A DNA stretch of 64,000 nucleotides from the NCBI RefSeq assembly GCF_029222925.1, contig NZ_JARHUI010000007.1, positions 81,812-145,811 of the forward strand, written 5' to 3'. Shown one piece after another: positions 46,509-56,079 of the stretch. Each line of letters begins with the position of its first letter. Within the stretch, counting starts at the first letter, position 1. The position numbers and the translations under genes were made by a program. Source of the DNA: Algoriphagus sp. CAU 1675. GTDB lineage: Bacteria > Bacteroidota > Bacteroidia > Cytophagales > Cyclobacteriaceae. Below the pieces are notes generated by a model. The model did not search any database and had not been told where the DNA came from. It saw only the letters and a list, made by a program, of their open reading frames with translations.

Positions 46509-47495
46509 TCATGAATTTATGGACTTAGAGATCGGTAAAAACTCAGTGATGAACTCATCCATTGTTTTAGACTGGAGTCCTCTTTGATCTTTTAAACCTT
46601 GGGTAAATAGCAAAATCTCTTCCAAAACTTTCATATTCTCTTTGGGAAAATGCCCAAAATTATGAGGGTGCCACCAAAGATGATACGTTAGCCCCTTGGC
46701 TGCGGCAAATGAAAGCTCTTCCTTAATTCTTTTAACACGGAGTTTATTGAAAAAAGTACCCGGACGGTAGGGACGCAGCAACCTGGAGGCTGGAATACAA
46801 CAAAGCCCATTTTCTGTTACCACAGGATTGTCAAAACAAGTTTGCTTGCCCAAACTAAACAAGGTATCCCCGGTTCTAAATACTTTTTTGATCAGGGTTT
46901 CTTCGGCTGTATTTTTCCAAAACCAATCCGATGGGTTGGTTCTAACGGTCTTGAACCCCGCTTTTTCAACAATGGACAATATTGTTTCATCATATTGATT
47001 TCTTGGAAAAACCAGGGATTTTAAATCTATCCCGAATTTGCCTTTTGCAATCCTTTTCGCAGCCTTCAAGTCATCTAAAAAAGCTTCCTCCGTACTCCCC
47101 TTTTCCCCTGTGTAATAGTGAGAATACGTATGGGAACCCAATTCCTGTCCCGGTGTGGATAGGATTTCCTTAATTAGATTTGGCGCGAAAAGGATTTCAT
47201 TTGGAACCTTCCTGAAATCCTTGGCCCAATGGTAGGCTGAAAATTTTGGTTCTGCATAATCAGGCTTGATTGAGGGCGAAAAAGCCTCCCACTCCTCTTT
47301 ATTGTCTGCCATCAACATCCCCACAGTAGCCCATGTTGCATGGATTCCATGCTTGGAAAAGAGTTCCAAAATAGCAGGAATCACTTCCCTAGTGTTCCGG
47401 TAATAATGGATGTACTGCTCTGGGTGGTATTTATCGAACCTCCCCCAATGCAGCTCAAAATCCAATGAAATGACCAGCGTTCCCTTTTTACTCAC
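46509..47495 (-). CDS. Polysaccharide deacetylase family protein
   Basis: 328 residues. LVISLDFELHWGRFDKY, HATWATVGML and ELGSHTYSHYYTGE carry the NodB-type metal site (Asp, His, His). VRTNPSDWFWKN and LTYHLWWHPHNFGHF follow. It probably removes acetyl groups from sugars of the exopolysaccharide, or is a related hydrolase. No signal peptide is seen, so it may be cytoplasmic. It overlaps the polymerase-like gene by 4 bases. Confidence 0.85.
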   Translation of the reverse strand: MSKKGTLVISLDFELHWGRFDKYHPEQYIHYYRNTREVIPAILELFSKHGIHATWATVGMLMADNKEEWEAFSPSIKPDYAEPKFSAYHWAKDFRKVPNEILFAPNLIKEILSTPGQELGSHTYSHYYTGEKGSTEEAFLDDLKAAKRIAKGKFGIDLKSLVFPRNQYDETILSIVEKAGFKTVRTNPSDWFWKNTAEETLIKKVFRTGDTLFSLGKQTCFDNPVVTENGLCCIPASRLLRPYRPGTFFNKLRVKRIKEELSFAAAKGLTYHLWWHPHNFGHFPKENMKVLEEILLFTQGLKDQRGLQSKTMDEFITEFLPISKSINS

Positions 47496-48691
47496 AAGCC
47501 TAAGTCCCGCCTCCCCTCAGCCTTCATTTTTTGCACTTGACGCTGCTTTCCTATTGCCATGATAAAAAGCCAGATCGCACTCATCTGTATAAATGGAATC
47601 CATATCGATTTCATTCTCGCCATAAGGCCTAAATTATTGAGAACAAATGTGTGAATAATGAATATTCCCAAACTTATCAGGGATGCGACTTTCAATTCAA
47701 AAGGCAATTTGTTGAGGAATCTAATCCCCAAAATCAATCCACTCACAACAATAATAAAAGAAAGGTTGTTTTCCATCGACACTATAAAAGAATCAAAACT
47801 CCAAAAATCCAGACCAACAGGCCTGAAAATAACCGTCCAAAGTCTTTCAGGCCAAGAAAGTTCCAGCATATCGACACGGGTATTCGCGCCGAATGCATCC
47901 AGAAAGTCAAACTGTCTATGACTAAAATCCTGAATATTCTGAAAGGAAATATCTTCCATCCCTGCCATCAGTTTCAGCCGATTCAGGATCAGTAAGAAAA
48001 GAACAGCCAAAAAGACTAGAAAGGACGACTTCCAAACAAGCTTTGCCCGCAGTTTCAAAAGTAAGAGATAAAGTAAGGGAAGCAATAAAAAAAATGCGAT
48101 TAGCGGCCGAATCATCAAACAAAGGAGGAAACCAAGAATAAAATATCCCCATCCATTCTCCATTTTTTGAATTCCCCGAAAATAGAGTCCCAAGCCTAAA
48201 AAAAGCAGGGCTTCTTTAGAAACCCCAGCTGTCCAGAAATGTAGATTTGGGAAAAATAGGGGCAAAAACAACAATAGCGAGAAGTGACTTGAATCCATAT
48301 ATTTCCTCCGGTAATCCCTCACCAAAAGAAAAACAAATCCTAATCCGACAAAAGACAGGAAGGAATAGATCAAGTTGCCTGTGAAATAATTCAGGCCCAA
48401 TAGTTTTGAAGGAATATAATTAAGCCATTGGATAAAAAAAGTACTGAATCCAAAGTGTTGCATCCAGGATGTAGCGGCCTGAGATTGGTCAGCAGTCAGA
48501 CTCCAATACCGGCTTGAATCCCCTCCATGGTTGAGAATATAGAAATGGAAATATAAAGTAGCCCCCAGATGCACAATCCAAATTCCAAGAAAAATAAAGG
48601 TCTCATAGTTGGTGAAATTTTGTTTTTTCCTTGCAAAAATCACCATTAAAAACACCAGAATGTTGACAAGCAACAATGAGAAAATTGACAT
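47492..48691 (-). CDS. Wzy/EpsG-like multi-spanning membrane protein, candidate polymerase
   Basis: 399 residues with about ten hydrophobic helices. Loop features are FHFYILNHGGDSSRYWSLTADQSQA and NIQDFSHRQFDFLDAFGANTRVDML. A large periplasmic loop near the middle and small cytoplasmic loops suit an O-antigen polymerase or EpsG-like protein. The family cannot be named firmly by eye. It is overlapped by the deacetylase gene and next to a glycosyltransferase gene, consistent with an exopolysaccharide role. Confidence 0.65.
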   Translation of the reverse strand: MSIFSLLLVNILVFLMVIFARKKQNFTNYETFIFLGIWIVHLGATLYFHFYILNHGGDSSRYWSLTADQSQAATSWMQHFGFSTFFIQWLNYIPSKLLGLNYFTGNLIYSFLSFVGLGFVFLLVRDYRRKYMDSSHFSLLLFLPLFFPNLHFWTAGVSKEALLFLGLGLYFRGIQKMENGWGYFILGFLLCLMIRPLIAFFLLLPLLYLLLLKLRAKLVWKSSFLVFLAVLFLLILNRLKLMAGMEDISFQNIQDFSHRQFDFLDAFGANTRVDMLELSWPERLWTVIFRPVGLDFWSFDSFIVSMENNLSFIIVVSGLILGIRFLNKLPFELKVASLISLGIFIIHTFVLNNLGLMARMKSIWIPFIQMSAIWLFIMAIGKQRQVQKMKAEGRRDLGL

Positions 48692-48746
48692 TTTGAATTG
48701 AATAGCCTTTAGGCAAGATACAAAAGCAAATCAGAAATTTACAGGC

Positions 48747-49940
48747 TTACAAATTCCCAAGAGAAAGCTGGTAATAATCCAGACTTTTTTCAAGGCTAAA
48801 ATTATCCATGGCATATTTTCTGGGAGAACTCTTCCTTTCACTGAGCCCAGATAGCCATTTCTTGAGATCCTGAAAATCCCTAAAATCCCTGTAAAAGAAA
48901 CAGAAATCCTTTGATTGGAGCTGATCATCCATATCACCGATTCCCGGGCTTAAGATCACAGGAAGATTCATCATGAAATATTCTCCCAACTTGATCGGGG
49001 ATAATCCGCATAAAGAAGGGGCCTGGGTTCTTAAACTAAATCCCACATCCCCAGCTGATAGCCATTTGGGAATTTCATTAAAATCAACCTCATGGATAAA
49101 GACCCGTTCCATGGATTCTTCCGGAAACAGACTAGAGGCATACTTTGAATTTCTGCTTAAAATCAACAGGTAAACCGGCAATTCTTCTTTTAAAAAATTT
49201 TGAATGAGCTCCTGAATTGCTTTTGGAGCATAGGATTCCCCCAAGGAACCTGAATGTACCAACAAAACATCCTTTTCCCGAAGGCCCAGTTGCTTTCGTA
49301 TTTGGTTTCTACTTTCGATCTGAAAATCAAAAAAATCAGGATCTCTACCATTGCATACAACCGTAAACTTCTCCATTCCCAGGCTTGGGTTGTTTTTTCT
49401 ATGCCATTCTATGGACTTTTCACTGCGGGTGATAATGTGATCGGCCCGAATTAATGCCTTCCTCTCTATTTCAGTAAGAAGCCTATACAGAATGCCTCCT
49501 TTTTTAAGTCCTCCAAAATCTACCCTTTCCTGAATGGGTAGCCCATCCGCATCAAAAACAACTCTTATTTCCTGCTTTTTCAAAAAGCCATTTAAGCCAT
49601 TCACTATCCATGCAGGCATGGTACTTCTGGGCATCAAAACTTTGATGTCATTCTCCAAACAAAGTGCTTTGATTCGTTTTCTTGCTTGTTTAACGGTCCG
49701 ATAGGCCCCAAACAATGCATTTGGTTTTTTTGAAACCTGTTGATGGAAATAGACAATCCCCTGATCTTTTGCCAAGCTCCTGATCCGGGCAACCTCTTCT
49801 TCAGAAGCCCAAGAACACTGAAAGACATAGGCCTGAATCAGACCCCTATCCTGCAGACCTTTTAAAATTGGAAAGAACAAATTCTCCAGGTAGTTACTTG
49901 AGTCCGAGTCCCAGGAAATGAAAAGGAGTTGCTGTGGCAA
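48747..49940 (-). CDS. Glycosyltransferase (GT4-like)
   Basis: 397 residues, two Rossmann-like halves. The nucleotide-sugar side is VNGLNGFLKKQEIRVVFDADG and LLVHSGSLGESYAPKAIQEL; GLSPIKLGEYFMMNLPVILSPGIGDMDD is the E-x7-E type acceptor motif. A cytoplasmic transferase that adds a sugar in exopolysaccharide synthesis is the likely job. It is the first visible gene of the operon on the minus strand. Confidence 0.85.
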   Translation of the reverse strand: MPQQLLFISWDSDSSNYLENLFFPILKGLQDRGLIQAYVFQCSWASEEEVARIRSLAKDQGIVYFHQQVSKKPNALFGAYRTVKQARKRIKALCLENDIKVLMPRSTMPAWIVNGLNGFLKKQEIRVVFDADGLPIQERVDFGGLKKGGILYRLLTEIERKALIRADHIITRSEKSIEWHRKNNPSLGMEKFTVVCNGRDPDFFDFQIESRNQIRKQLGLREKDVLLVHSGSLGESYAPKAIQELIQNFLKEELPVYLLILSRNSKYASSLFPEESMERVFIHEVDFNEIPKWLSAGDVGFSLRTQAPSLCGLSPIKLGEYFMMNLPVILSPGIGDMDDQLQSKDFCFFYRDFRDFQDLKKWLSGLSERKSSPRKYAMDNFSLEKSLDYYQLSLGNL

Positions 49941-50031
49941 TTATTCGTTTGAATTAAGGATACAGGATTAAAAATGCTGAATTTAAAACAATAATTAAAA
50001 ACTAAAGAAGGAAAAGGAGAAAGGAGACTTT

Positions 50032-50478
50032 TTAATCATCACCCAAATACCGGACCGAGCCATTTTCCCTGACAGCCCGAAGGCATTGTCTTCTTCCCCC
50101 TTGAGGATTGAAGGAAACGTGTACCCATTGGTCAAATTCCTGGATCAACTGATCATAGGGAAGTGTTGAATTTTTGATTCTTTGATACAGCTGCTCGGTA
50201 CTGAGATGCGCTACTTCAATATCGGCAGCCTGTCCTTTGAGGTGTTGGCTCTTGGTGGATCCCCCAACGGCTTGGTTGAGGCGGGCACATCTGTATCCGC
50301 TGTTTACAAACACCGCTCTTCTCATCGAATCCCTGAGAGGTTGCAGGATATGTTCACACAGTAATCTTAAGTTGTCAATGACTTCCAGATCCGGGTCAAA
50401 CTGTTCTGTGATATCATTTCGGGTTGCAGTTTGACTACGTAAAAGTTCATGTAAAGAGAAATTCTTGCTGAGTTGCAT
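50032..50478 (-). CDS. M15-type D-Ala-D-Ala carboxypeptidase-like protein
   Basis: 148 residues. The metal motif SQHLKGQAADIEV (His and Asp) and WVHVSFNPQGG (His) fit the M15 (VanY/endolysin-like) fold. There is no signal peptide, so it could be a phage-derived lysin or a cytoplasmic relative. It stands between the exopolysaccharide operon and repeat block I, with no phage genes nearby. Confidence 0.8.
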   Translation of the reverse strand: MQLSKNFSLHELLRSQTATRNDITEQFDPDLEVIDNLRLLCEHILQPLRDSMRRAVFVNSGYRCARLNQAVGGSTKSQHLKGQAADIEVAHLSTEQLYQRIKNSTLPYDQLIQEFDQWVHVSFNPQGGRRQCLRAVRENGSVRYLGDD

Positions 50479-50606
50479 AGCGATAAAAGGATAAGGTTAA
50501 AATTGAAAACAATTAAAAATCAGGTAGTTAATATAATAAATTTGAGTTAAAAGTCATGGGTTGTAGGTTCTAAGTTCTAGGTTGTGAGTTGTATCCAATC
50601 GATTAT

Positions 50607-50646
50607 CGTCACTGCAAGGAGGCGGAACGCCGACGCGGCTTCTGTT
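50607..50646 (+). repeat. R2 hairpin repeat, copy 1
   Basis: Module beginning CGTCACTGC and containing GGAGGCGGAACGCCGACGCG, with an inner GGCG/CGCC hairpin. The GCAGT closing arm is degraded here (GCGGCTTCTG). It resembles dispersed CATTGCGAGG palindromic repeats known in many bacteria. Confidence 0.7.
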
Positions 50647-50759
50647 AGGTGGGTTGTAAGTTGTGAGTTGTAGGTTGTAAGTTATGGGTGGACGCTTTGC
50701 CTACTGCTAACCGATCACTGACCACTGTTTTTGGTTGTGAGTTGTAGCCTATCGATTGT

Positions 50760-50800
50760 CGTCACTGCGAGGAGGCGGAACGCCGACGCGGCAGTCTGTT
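50760..50800 (+). repeat. R2 hairpin repeat, copy 2
   Basis: Full form: CACTGCGAGGAGGCGGAACG, then CCGACGCGGCAGTCTG. ACTGC pairs with GCAGT outside and GGCG with CGCC inside. Confidence 0.75.
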
Positions 50801-50986
50801 AGATTGGTTGTGGGTTGTAGGTTGGAAGTTGTGGGTTATAAGTTGAAAGTTTAAAGTTTAAAGTTGGTGAAGGTTGTAGGTTGTAGGTTGTGAGTTGGAA
50901 GTTATGGGTTGACGTTTTGACTGCTGTCTACTGGTCACTGACCACTGTTGTGGGTTGTGGGTTGTGAGTTGTATCCAATCGGTTAT

Positions 50987-51028
50987 CGTCACTGCGAGGA
51001 GGCGGTAAGCCGACGCGGCAGTCTGTTA
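50987..51028 (+). repeat. R2 hairpin repeat, copy 3
   Basis: Variant with GGCGGTAAGCC in the loop; the outer ACTGC/GCAGT pair is intact. Confidence 0.75.
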
Positions 51029-51280
51029 GGTGGGTTGTAAGTTGTGAGTTGTAGGTTGTAAGTTATGGGTGGACGCTTTGCCTACTGCTAACCGATCACT
51101 GCCTACTGTTCTAGGTTGGATGTTGTGGGTTGTAGGTTGTAGGTTTTGAGAATTGAAAATTGAGAATTGAGAATTGAGAATTAGGAATTATGAATTGGGT
51201 TATGGGTTATTGATTGATCCTCAGTGCTTACTGCTCAATGGCATTATCGGTTAATTGTTTAATTGGTTAACTGGTTAATC

Positions 51281-51490
51281 GATCAGAGGAAACGGTCATT
51301 GGGTAAAAGGACTCCGAAGGAGTCGAACCGTGAATAGCCTAGGGTGAAACCCTAGGATATAGAATGGAATACAGAACCAGCGCTGGCGCAGGATTTGGGT
51401 TTGGAAATGGGTTGAATTGCCAGCAAGACAGAGACGACCTATCGGATTGAAAATCCTACGATATATTGTTCGACATTGCAAATGTCGAAC
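51281..51490 (+). repeat. R1 multi-hairpin element, copy A
   Basis: Five hairpins follow one another. H1 has arms GACTCC/GGAGTC, loop GAA (51310-51324). H2 has arms CCTAGGGT/ACCCTAGG, loop GAA (51338-51356). H3 is the palindrome CCAGCGCTGG (51377-51386). H4 has arms GGATT/AATCC, loop GAA (51444-51456). H5 has 10-base arms GTTCGACATT/AATGTCGAAC, loop GCA (51468-51490). It is preceded by the TTAAYTGG octamer tandem. Minus-strand frames through it are not credible genes. Confidence 0.85.
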
Positions 51491-51559
51491 AGCTGGATGT
51501 AGGTTTTGAGAATTGAAAATTGAGAATTCTGAATTGTGACCTTCCCTAATCCCTTCTGC

Positions 51560-51590
51560 TTAATTCGTCGAATTCGTGGTTTATTTAAAA
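51560..51590 (+). repeat. 31-base dispersed repeat (copy 1)
   Basis: TTAATTCGTCGAATTCGTGG followed by TTTATTTAAAA; contains palindromic CGTCG/CGAATTCG parts. A second copy (one base different) lies at 58886-58916 in block III. Confidence 0.6.
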
Positions 51591-51669
51591 GGCTATGCTT
51601 GATTCCGGTAGCAACCTGTCTGGAAAGCTCTTTCCGCCTATAGAAGATAGTATGTCAAATATTCACGCA

Positions 51670-52101
51670 TCAGACTTTTCCTAGCTTGAGCTGATTAAAC
51701 ATCGTATCCCTATCCCAATACCCATGTTGGATAAGGATTTTTCCATTTTCAATTTGAAAAATCTCACAGCCTCTCATATCAAACTTATTGTTATTTGGGG
51801 AGTAGCCTGCAAACTCCCCTTTCATTGTCCCACTAAAATTCCATTCTACAACAACCCAGGTCCCGTTCTCAACAATGTTCAAAGCTTCAATGCGAATGTC
51901 AGGAAAAGCCTTAAAAATATTTTCGTAGGTAATTCTCATTGATTCACGTCCCTGTATTGGTTTATCATAAGGAAGCTGAATATTTGTCACATTTTCATGG
52001 TAAAGAGATGCCGCATTTTCTGGATTATGGCTGTTATAAAATTCAATCCACTTTAGAGCTAGATTCTTTGGCGTCAGGTTTAACAGGTTGTTCTCCTCCA
52101 T
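51670..52101 (-). CDS. SnoaL-like / NTF2-fold protein
   Basis: 143 residues. The pattern NLALKWIEFYNSHNPENAASLYHENV, FPDIRIEALNIVENGTWVVVEWNFSGTMKGEF and FDMRGCEIFQIENGKILIQHGYWDRDTMFNQL is that of SnoaL-like polyketide cyclases and related NTF2-fold proteins. The substrate is unknown and the fold is also used for binding. Cytoplasmic. It lies between repeat blocks I and II. Confidence 0.8.
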   Translation of the reverse strand: MEENNLLNLTPKNLALKWIEFYNSHNPENAASLYHENVTNIQLPYDKPIQGRESMRITYENIFKAFPDIRIEALNIVENGTWVVVEWNFSGTMKGEFAGYSPNNNKFDMRGCEIFQIENGKILIQHGYWDRDTMFNQLKLGKV

Positions 52102-52515
52102 AATTTATTACCTGTATAATTCTAAAGATTGAGTTTGCTGAGTTTTATCGATCAAAATGCACTCTCCGGAAAAATCCCACCTCTTCTTCAGGACACCAAA
52201 TTCAAAGCGCCTTAGCTTAGCTCCCAACCTTATAAAATGCAAAGGCCATGGAGTTTTCATCTCAATCTTTTATTGGTACTGATTCTTGGATCAATTGAGG
52301 AAATTGATTAAAAAAGCTTGCTAGTTGAGGCTGGTCCATCTTTCCAAAGGATAAAAAAACGCTCTTTAGAAAAAGGCCGGACACATTTTTTACGGGATTA
52401 TCAAAAACAGGTTTTAGATAACCAAAGCATAATTTGATTTTTCTATTTCCAAAGTTTTCCCAAATTGAAAGTTTAAATCAATTCAATTTTTACCTTAAAC
52501 TTTTAACTAAAGATT
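52102..52515. other. Intergenic region without recognised features
   Basis: About 410 bases between divergent genes. No gene, hairpin or repeat of the R1/R2 type was seen. The A+T-rich part near 52430-52510 probably carries the promoter of the secreted protein. Confidence 0.5.
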
Positions 52516-53115
52516 ATGAAAAAAATTACGCTGACGATTTGTTTGATGCTTTCTCTTAGTTCACTTCTACTAGCACAGTCCTTGGACAAATTGGATTCAA
52601 TAGTCGATCACAAGAAAGATTTAGCCGGGAAAAATTATAAGTACAAAGCCACAATTCTTTCCTCCAACTTTACTTTGCCTGTGGTAAAATTCAACCGATT
52701 TGAATCCCCGGATTTGAATGGAGCGCAAGGGGCTGTTTCATTTTTCAATTCTGTGGGCGCTGGATTGGTTTTTACCGGAGGAGAAATCAGGGAAATCAGG
52801 GATGCCAACGGTGAAATCATCAATCAGGATTTTACTCCAACTTACGGAATACATTTTGGCTTTCTTTTCAGTTCCTCTGTGGGAGAAAATTCAACCAACT
52901 CCTTTGCCCCAACTATTGGTTTTAGCCTACTTGATTTCCAATTCGGAATAGGAAGGGAACTTGGTGACCTTCCTGATAATTACAAAAGAACCTTCTACAC
53001 GGTATCCTATAATATCCCGCTTTACAAACTTAAAAGAGGGGCTTATTACGTGCTCCGGGTTGGGGACATCATAGATGACACCATTTTGAAAAAGGGAAGG
53101 CTTGGCGTGAACTGA
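52516..53115 (+). CDS. Hypothetical exported protein
   Basis: 199 residues with a signal peptide (KKITLTICLMLSLSSLLLAQ). The mature part is rich in aromatic and Gly/Ser beta-strand patterns (VSFFNSVGAGLVFTGGEI, GIHFGFLFSSSVGEN, TIGFSLLDFQFGIGREL). This suggests a small beta-barrel or periplasmic beta protein. No family was recognised. It is convergent with the GNAT-type gene, with a long hairpin between them. Confidence 0.65.
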   Translation: MKKITLTICLMLSLSSLLLAQSLDKLDSIVDHKKDLAGKNYKYKATILSSNFTLPVVKFNRFESPDLNGAQGAVSFFNSVGAGLVFTGGEIREIRDANGEIINQDFTPTYGIHFGFLFSSSVGENSTNSFAPTIGFSLLDFQFGIGRELGDLPDNYKRTFYTVSYNIPLYKLKRGAYYVLRVGDIIDDTILKKGRLGVN

Positions 53116-53147
53116 ACTTATTCCCCTGATCCTTTGGCCAAAATTCC

Positions 53148-53182
53148 GGGCTTGGGTAAGGAGAAAAATCCTCCCCAAGCCC
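53148..53182. terminator. Long hairpin between convergent genes
   Basis: Outer arms GGGCTTGGG and CCCAAGCCC with an inner AGGA/TCCT pair, ~35 bases in all, 33 bases past one stop codon and 12 before the other. No long T-tract, so termination is less certain. Confidence 0.5.
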
Positions 53183-53193
53183 TCAATACAAAA

Positions 53194-54015
53194 TCAGATC
53201 CTCCTCTCCATCTCATACTGATTCAGAAAGTTTTCAAGACCTAGGCTCTCCAAAAGCTGAATTCTTTCCTGATCTTCTGCATCTACATTGATAATTCTGA
53301 AAGTAGGACATACTCTTTTGACAGCAGTAAATAGCCTTTTCCAAGCTCCCGGTTCGGATGTCAGGACCTCAAATTGCAGTAAAAAACTCCTCTCGGGAAG
53401 CATCATAAAATAGGACTCAGGCTTACCTTCCTTTAATACCTCATAATAGGAGAAGTTTCCCCTTTGAATGGTATCGATATGCATTTCCCAAGAGTACCTG
53501 TCGTGATGGACCAATAAATCCCTATTGATTGCTCTGCTGTCCAATTTCCTGACTTCAAAAAAATCTGTACTGTCTAGTTGAGGAGTTCCTGAATAACAGC
53601 GGTAGTGTTTGGTTATGCGGAATCCCTCCCGTTCATAGGTCTTAATGGCAATGGTGTTTTCCTGAATGACCTCCAGAATGTAATTTTCCACTCCCTGGAT
53701 CTTAAGCTGGGGGAGCACATGGCTGAAAATTTGAGAGACAATTTTTTTACCCCTATAGGCTGGCAAGACTCCTGTTGCGGCATTGTAGGCAGTATATACT
53801 CCATTTTTTTCACCCAAGGCGTTTAATACAAAACCGACCAAAACCCCATTATCGAACATTCCAAAGGAATAACGGTAATTGACATTAGCCTTTCTCCAGC
53901 GTTCCTGAAAATAGGCATCGTCTTTTGGAAACTGAGTGAAGTAATTTTCAAATGCTTTGTAAAAACATTGAATGATTTCAGAGAAGGGAATCCCTTCCAG
54001 ATTGTTTACCGTCAT
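53194..54015 (-). CDS. GNAT family N-acetyltransferase, two-part
   Basis: 273 residues. The first half carries the GNAT core: TGVLPAYRGKKIVSQIFSHVL (acetyl-CoA loop) and YILEVIQENTIAIKTYEREGF. The second half looks like a second, degenerate GNAT-like domain (YFMMLPERSFLLQFEVL, RIINVDAEDQERIQLLESLGL). The substrate is unknown. It is the last gene before repeat block II. Confidence 0.8.
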   Translation of the reverse strand: MTVNNLEGIPFSEIIQCFYKAFENYFTQFPKDDAYFQERWRKANVNYRYSFGMFDNGVLVGFVLNALGEKNGVYTAYNAATGVLPAYRGKKIVSQIFSHVLPQLKIQGVENYILEVIQENTIAIKTYEREGFRITKHYRCYSGTPQLDSTDFFEVRKLDSRAINRDLLVHHDRYSWEMHIDTIQRGNFSYYEVLKEGKPESYFMMLPERSFLLQFEVLTSEPGAWKRLFTAVKRVCPTFRIINVDAEDQERIQLLESLGLENFLNQYEMERRI

Positions 54016-54372
54016 TTTTAAAAATCTTGAAGTTTTACGGAAGGGAGAACCCTTGGATTAAAAAGGGATTACGGATTTCTTTTTGGGGAAGTTTTTTATA
54101 GAAAGATTTTGAGGTGGGGACTTTATTTATTGTTTACTACCAAATTGCTGATTAGCAAAGGTTTAAAGTTGTAGGTTGTGGGTTGTGGGTTATAAGTTGA
54201 AAGTTTAAAGTTTAAAGTTTAAAGTTGGTGTAGGTTCTAGGTTGTGAGTTGTAAGTTTTGGGTGGACGTTTTGCCTACTGCTAACCGATCACTGCCTACT
54301 AGGTTTAAAGTTGGGTTATTTATTGATTCTGTTTGTTCTGGGTTATTTGTTTAACTGGTTAACTGGTTAATC

Positions 54373-54520
54373 GATCAGGGGAAACGGTGATTGGGTAAAA
54401 GGACTCCGAAGGAGTCGAACTGTGAATAGCCTAGGGTGAAACCCTGGGATATAGAATGGAATACAGAAACAGCGCTGGCGCAGGGTTTGGGTTTGGAAAT
54501 GGGTTGAATTGCCAGCAAGA
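54373..54520 (+). repeat. R1 multi-hairpin element, copy B (truncated)
   Basis: Hairpins H1-H3 are present. H2 has one changed base (GG instead of AG in the right arm), leaving a G-T wobble pair. It breaks off after GCCAGCAAGA, so H4 and H5 are missing and unrelated repeat sequence follows. Confidence 0.8.
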
Positions 54521-54792
54521 TGGAAAGGGAATGAGGAAGTTAGAATTAAGAATGGGGAATGAGGAATGAAGAATTGAGAATTATGAATTAGGTTGTGGGT
54601 TGTGGGTTATAAGTTGAAAGTTTAAAGTTGGGGTAAGTTCTAGGTTGTGAGTTGTAAGTTTTGGGTGGACGTTTTGCCTACTGCTAACTGATCACTGACC
54701 ACTGTTTTTGGTTGTGGGATGTAGGTTGATCATCAGTGCTTACTGCTCAATGGCATTATTGGTTAATTGGTTAACTGAATAACTGGTTAATC

Positions 54793-55002
54793 GATCAGGG
54801 AAAACGGTGATTGGGTAAAAGGACTCCGAAGGAGTCGAACCGTGAATAGCCTAGGGTGAAACCCTAGGATACAAAATGGAGTACAGAACCAGCGCTGGCG
54901 CAGGGTTTGGGTTTGGAAATGGGTTGAATTGCCAGCAAGACAAAGACGACCTTTCGGATTGGAAATCCTACGATATATAGTTCGACATTGCAAATGTCGA
55001 AC
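54793..55002 (+). repeat. R1 multi-hairpin element, copy C
   Basis: Complete five-hairpin copy. Compared with copy A, the differences fall in linkers and in the H4 loop (GGA instead of GAA), while the arms are kept. Confidence 0.85.
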
Positions 55003-55129
55003 AGCTGGGATGAAGAATGAGGAATGAAGAATTGAGAATTAGGAATTGGGCTAGAGGACAGCGAAATCATGAATTTTGAACAAAAGCCATGACATTCCGT
55101 AAGCAATTCCCGGGCACAAAAACCAAATA

Positions 55130-56032
55130 ATGCTTATTTCCAAAGAGTTACCCCCAGTTGAACAAATAAGTAGACTTCGAAATACATGGGATGGAATAGA
55201 GTTGGGAACCAATCTAATTTGGCCAGATTTACTGGTTGATACAAGCCTAAGCTCCTATTCCAAGTTTGTACCGGAAAGTTCCTTTTCAATTTTTACCGTA
55301 AAAGGACCGGGTTCCGTAGACGTCAAACTTAAGTCCAGAAACTATAGAATCTGTAGAAATACACTGATGTTGATTCCTCCCTATGAAAGTTTTGAATACC
55401 GAATCAATAAAGGACCTTCTGTGGATATTCTCAATCTGCATCTGGGATTTAATACGTTTAAAGCCGTTTTTTCAAGTCAATTAAAAAGTCAAGAGGAATT
55501 ATTGGATAAACCAGAAAGTGAGGAGGAATTCGACTTTCTTTCAGGATATCTATTCCACAAACCCCTAGAACTGGAACGCTTTTTAAACCAGTACCCAAAT
55601 CTGGAACATGAGGAATTTATAGAAGAGACTATGGCCTGGGTCTTCAAGTTCATCAAGAAGGAGAAAACTCATCAAAGCTTCATCAACAGTTCGAAAAAAA
55701 GCACACAAAAAGAGCTATTCAAAAGGGTTTCTATTGCAAAGGATTTGATCTTCAGCCAATACAGTGACCCATTTTTAACCTTGGACAAGATGAGTTCCGC
55801 CGCTAATCTTTCCAAATTTCATTTTATTCGGATATTCAAACAGGCATTTGGAAGCAGTCCCTATCAGATGATCCGGGAAATCCGGATCCGGAAAATCCAA
55901 GAACAACTTTCAGAAGGAGAGAATGATGTGACTGCACTGGCCTTAAAGAATGGGTTTCAAGAGCCCAATTCTATCTATCCGATCTTGAGAAAAAGAAAAG
56001 TACGCAAAGGAGGATTTAGCAATTTTGAATAA
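55130..56032 (+). CDS. AraC family transcription regulator
   Basis: 300 residues. The C-terminal two-HTH domain lies at ~195-290: first HTH FLTLDKMSSAANLSKFHFIRIFKQAFGSSPYQMI, second DVTALALKNGFQEPNSIYPILRKR. The N-terminal ~180 residues are a cupin-like sensing domain with no known ligand. The second HTH ends oddly (IYPILRKRKVRKGGFSNFE) compared with the usual FxxxFKKxxGxSPxxYR, so a changed C-terminus is possible. It lies 47 bases upstream of a metallo-hydrolase gene, probably in one operon. No regulator-binding sites are recognised. Confidence 0.85.
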   Translation: MLISKELPPVEQISRLRNTWDGIELGTNLIWPDLLVDTSLSSYSKFVPESSFSIFTVKGPGSVDVKLKSRNYRICRNTLMLIPPYESFEYRINKGPSVDILNLHLGFNTFKAVFSSQLKSQEELLDKPESEEEFDFLSGYLFHKPLELERFLNQYPNLEHEEFIEETMAWVFKFIKKEKTHQSFINSSKKSTQKELFKRVSIAKDLIFSQYSDPFLTLDKMSSAANLSKFHFIRIFKQAFGSSPYQMIREIRIRKIQEQLSEGENDVTALALKNGFQEPNSIYPILRKRKVRKGGFSNFE

Positions 56033-56079
56033 GGAAATCAGTTTCCGAGGATCCATTTTTGTTTCAAAAAAAGAAAAAG

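Larger units (their letters stand above)
50479..51669. repeat. Repeat block I (non-coding, ~1.2 kb)
   Basis: No gene. From ~50550 to 51545 it is a mosaic of repeat modules. G/T-rich GTTGTGGGTT-like runs fill much of it. Three copies of the CACTGCGAGG hairpin (R2), three copies of a CTGCTAACCGATCACTG-type module, and one full R1 copy (51281-51490) are embedded. A GAATTGAGAATT tandem lies near 51150-51190. Its right edge has a 31-base repeat shared with block III. Confidence 0.85.
54016..55129. repeat. Repeat block II (non-coding, ~1.1 kb)
   Basis: No gene. It holds R1 copies B (truncated) and C, two copies of the G/T-rich leader with a 7-base AAGTTTA-type tandem (three units near 54195-54220, one near 54615), and two CTACTGCTAAC-type modules. 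An inverted-repeat-free stretch of ~100 bases is at the left edge. Confidence 0.85.

Noticed and set aside
45848..46528. 226-residue + strand frame opposite the Wza-like gene
   Set aside because: Antisense shadow of an intact lipoprotein gene in a coherent operon.
50551..51200. CRISPR array
   Set aside because: The G/T-rich repeats are irregular, spacers do not have uniform length, and no cas genes are present.
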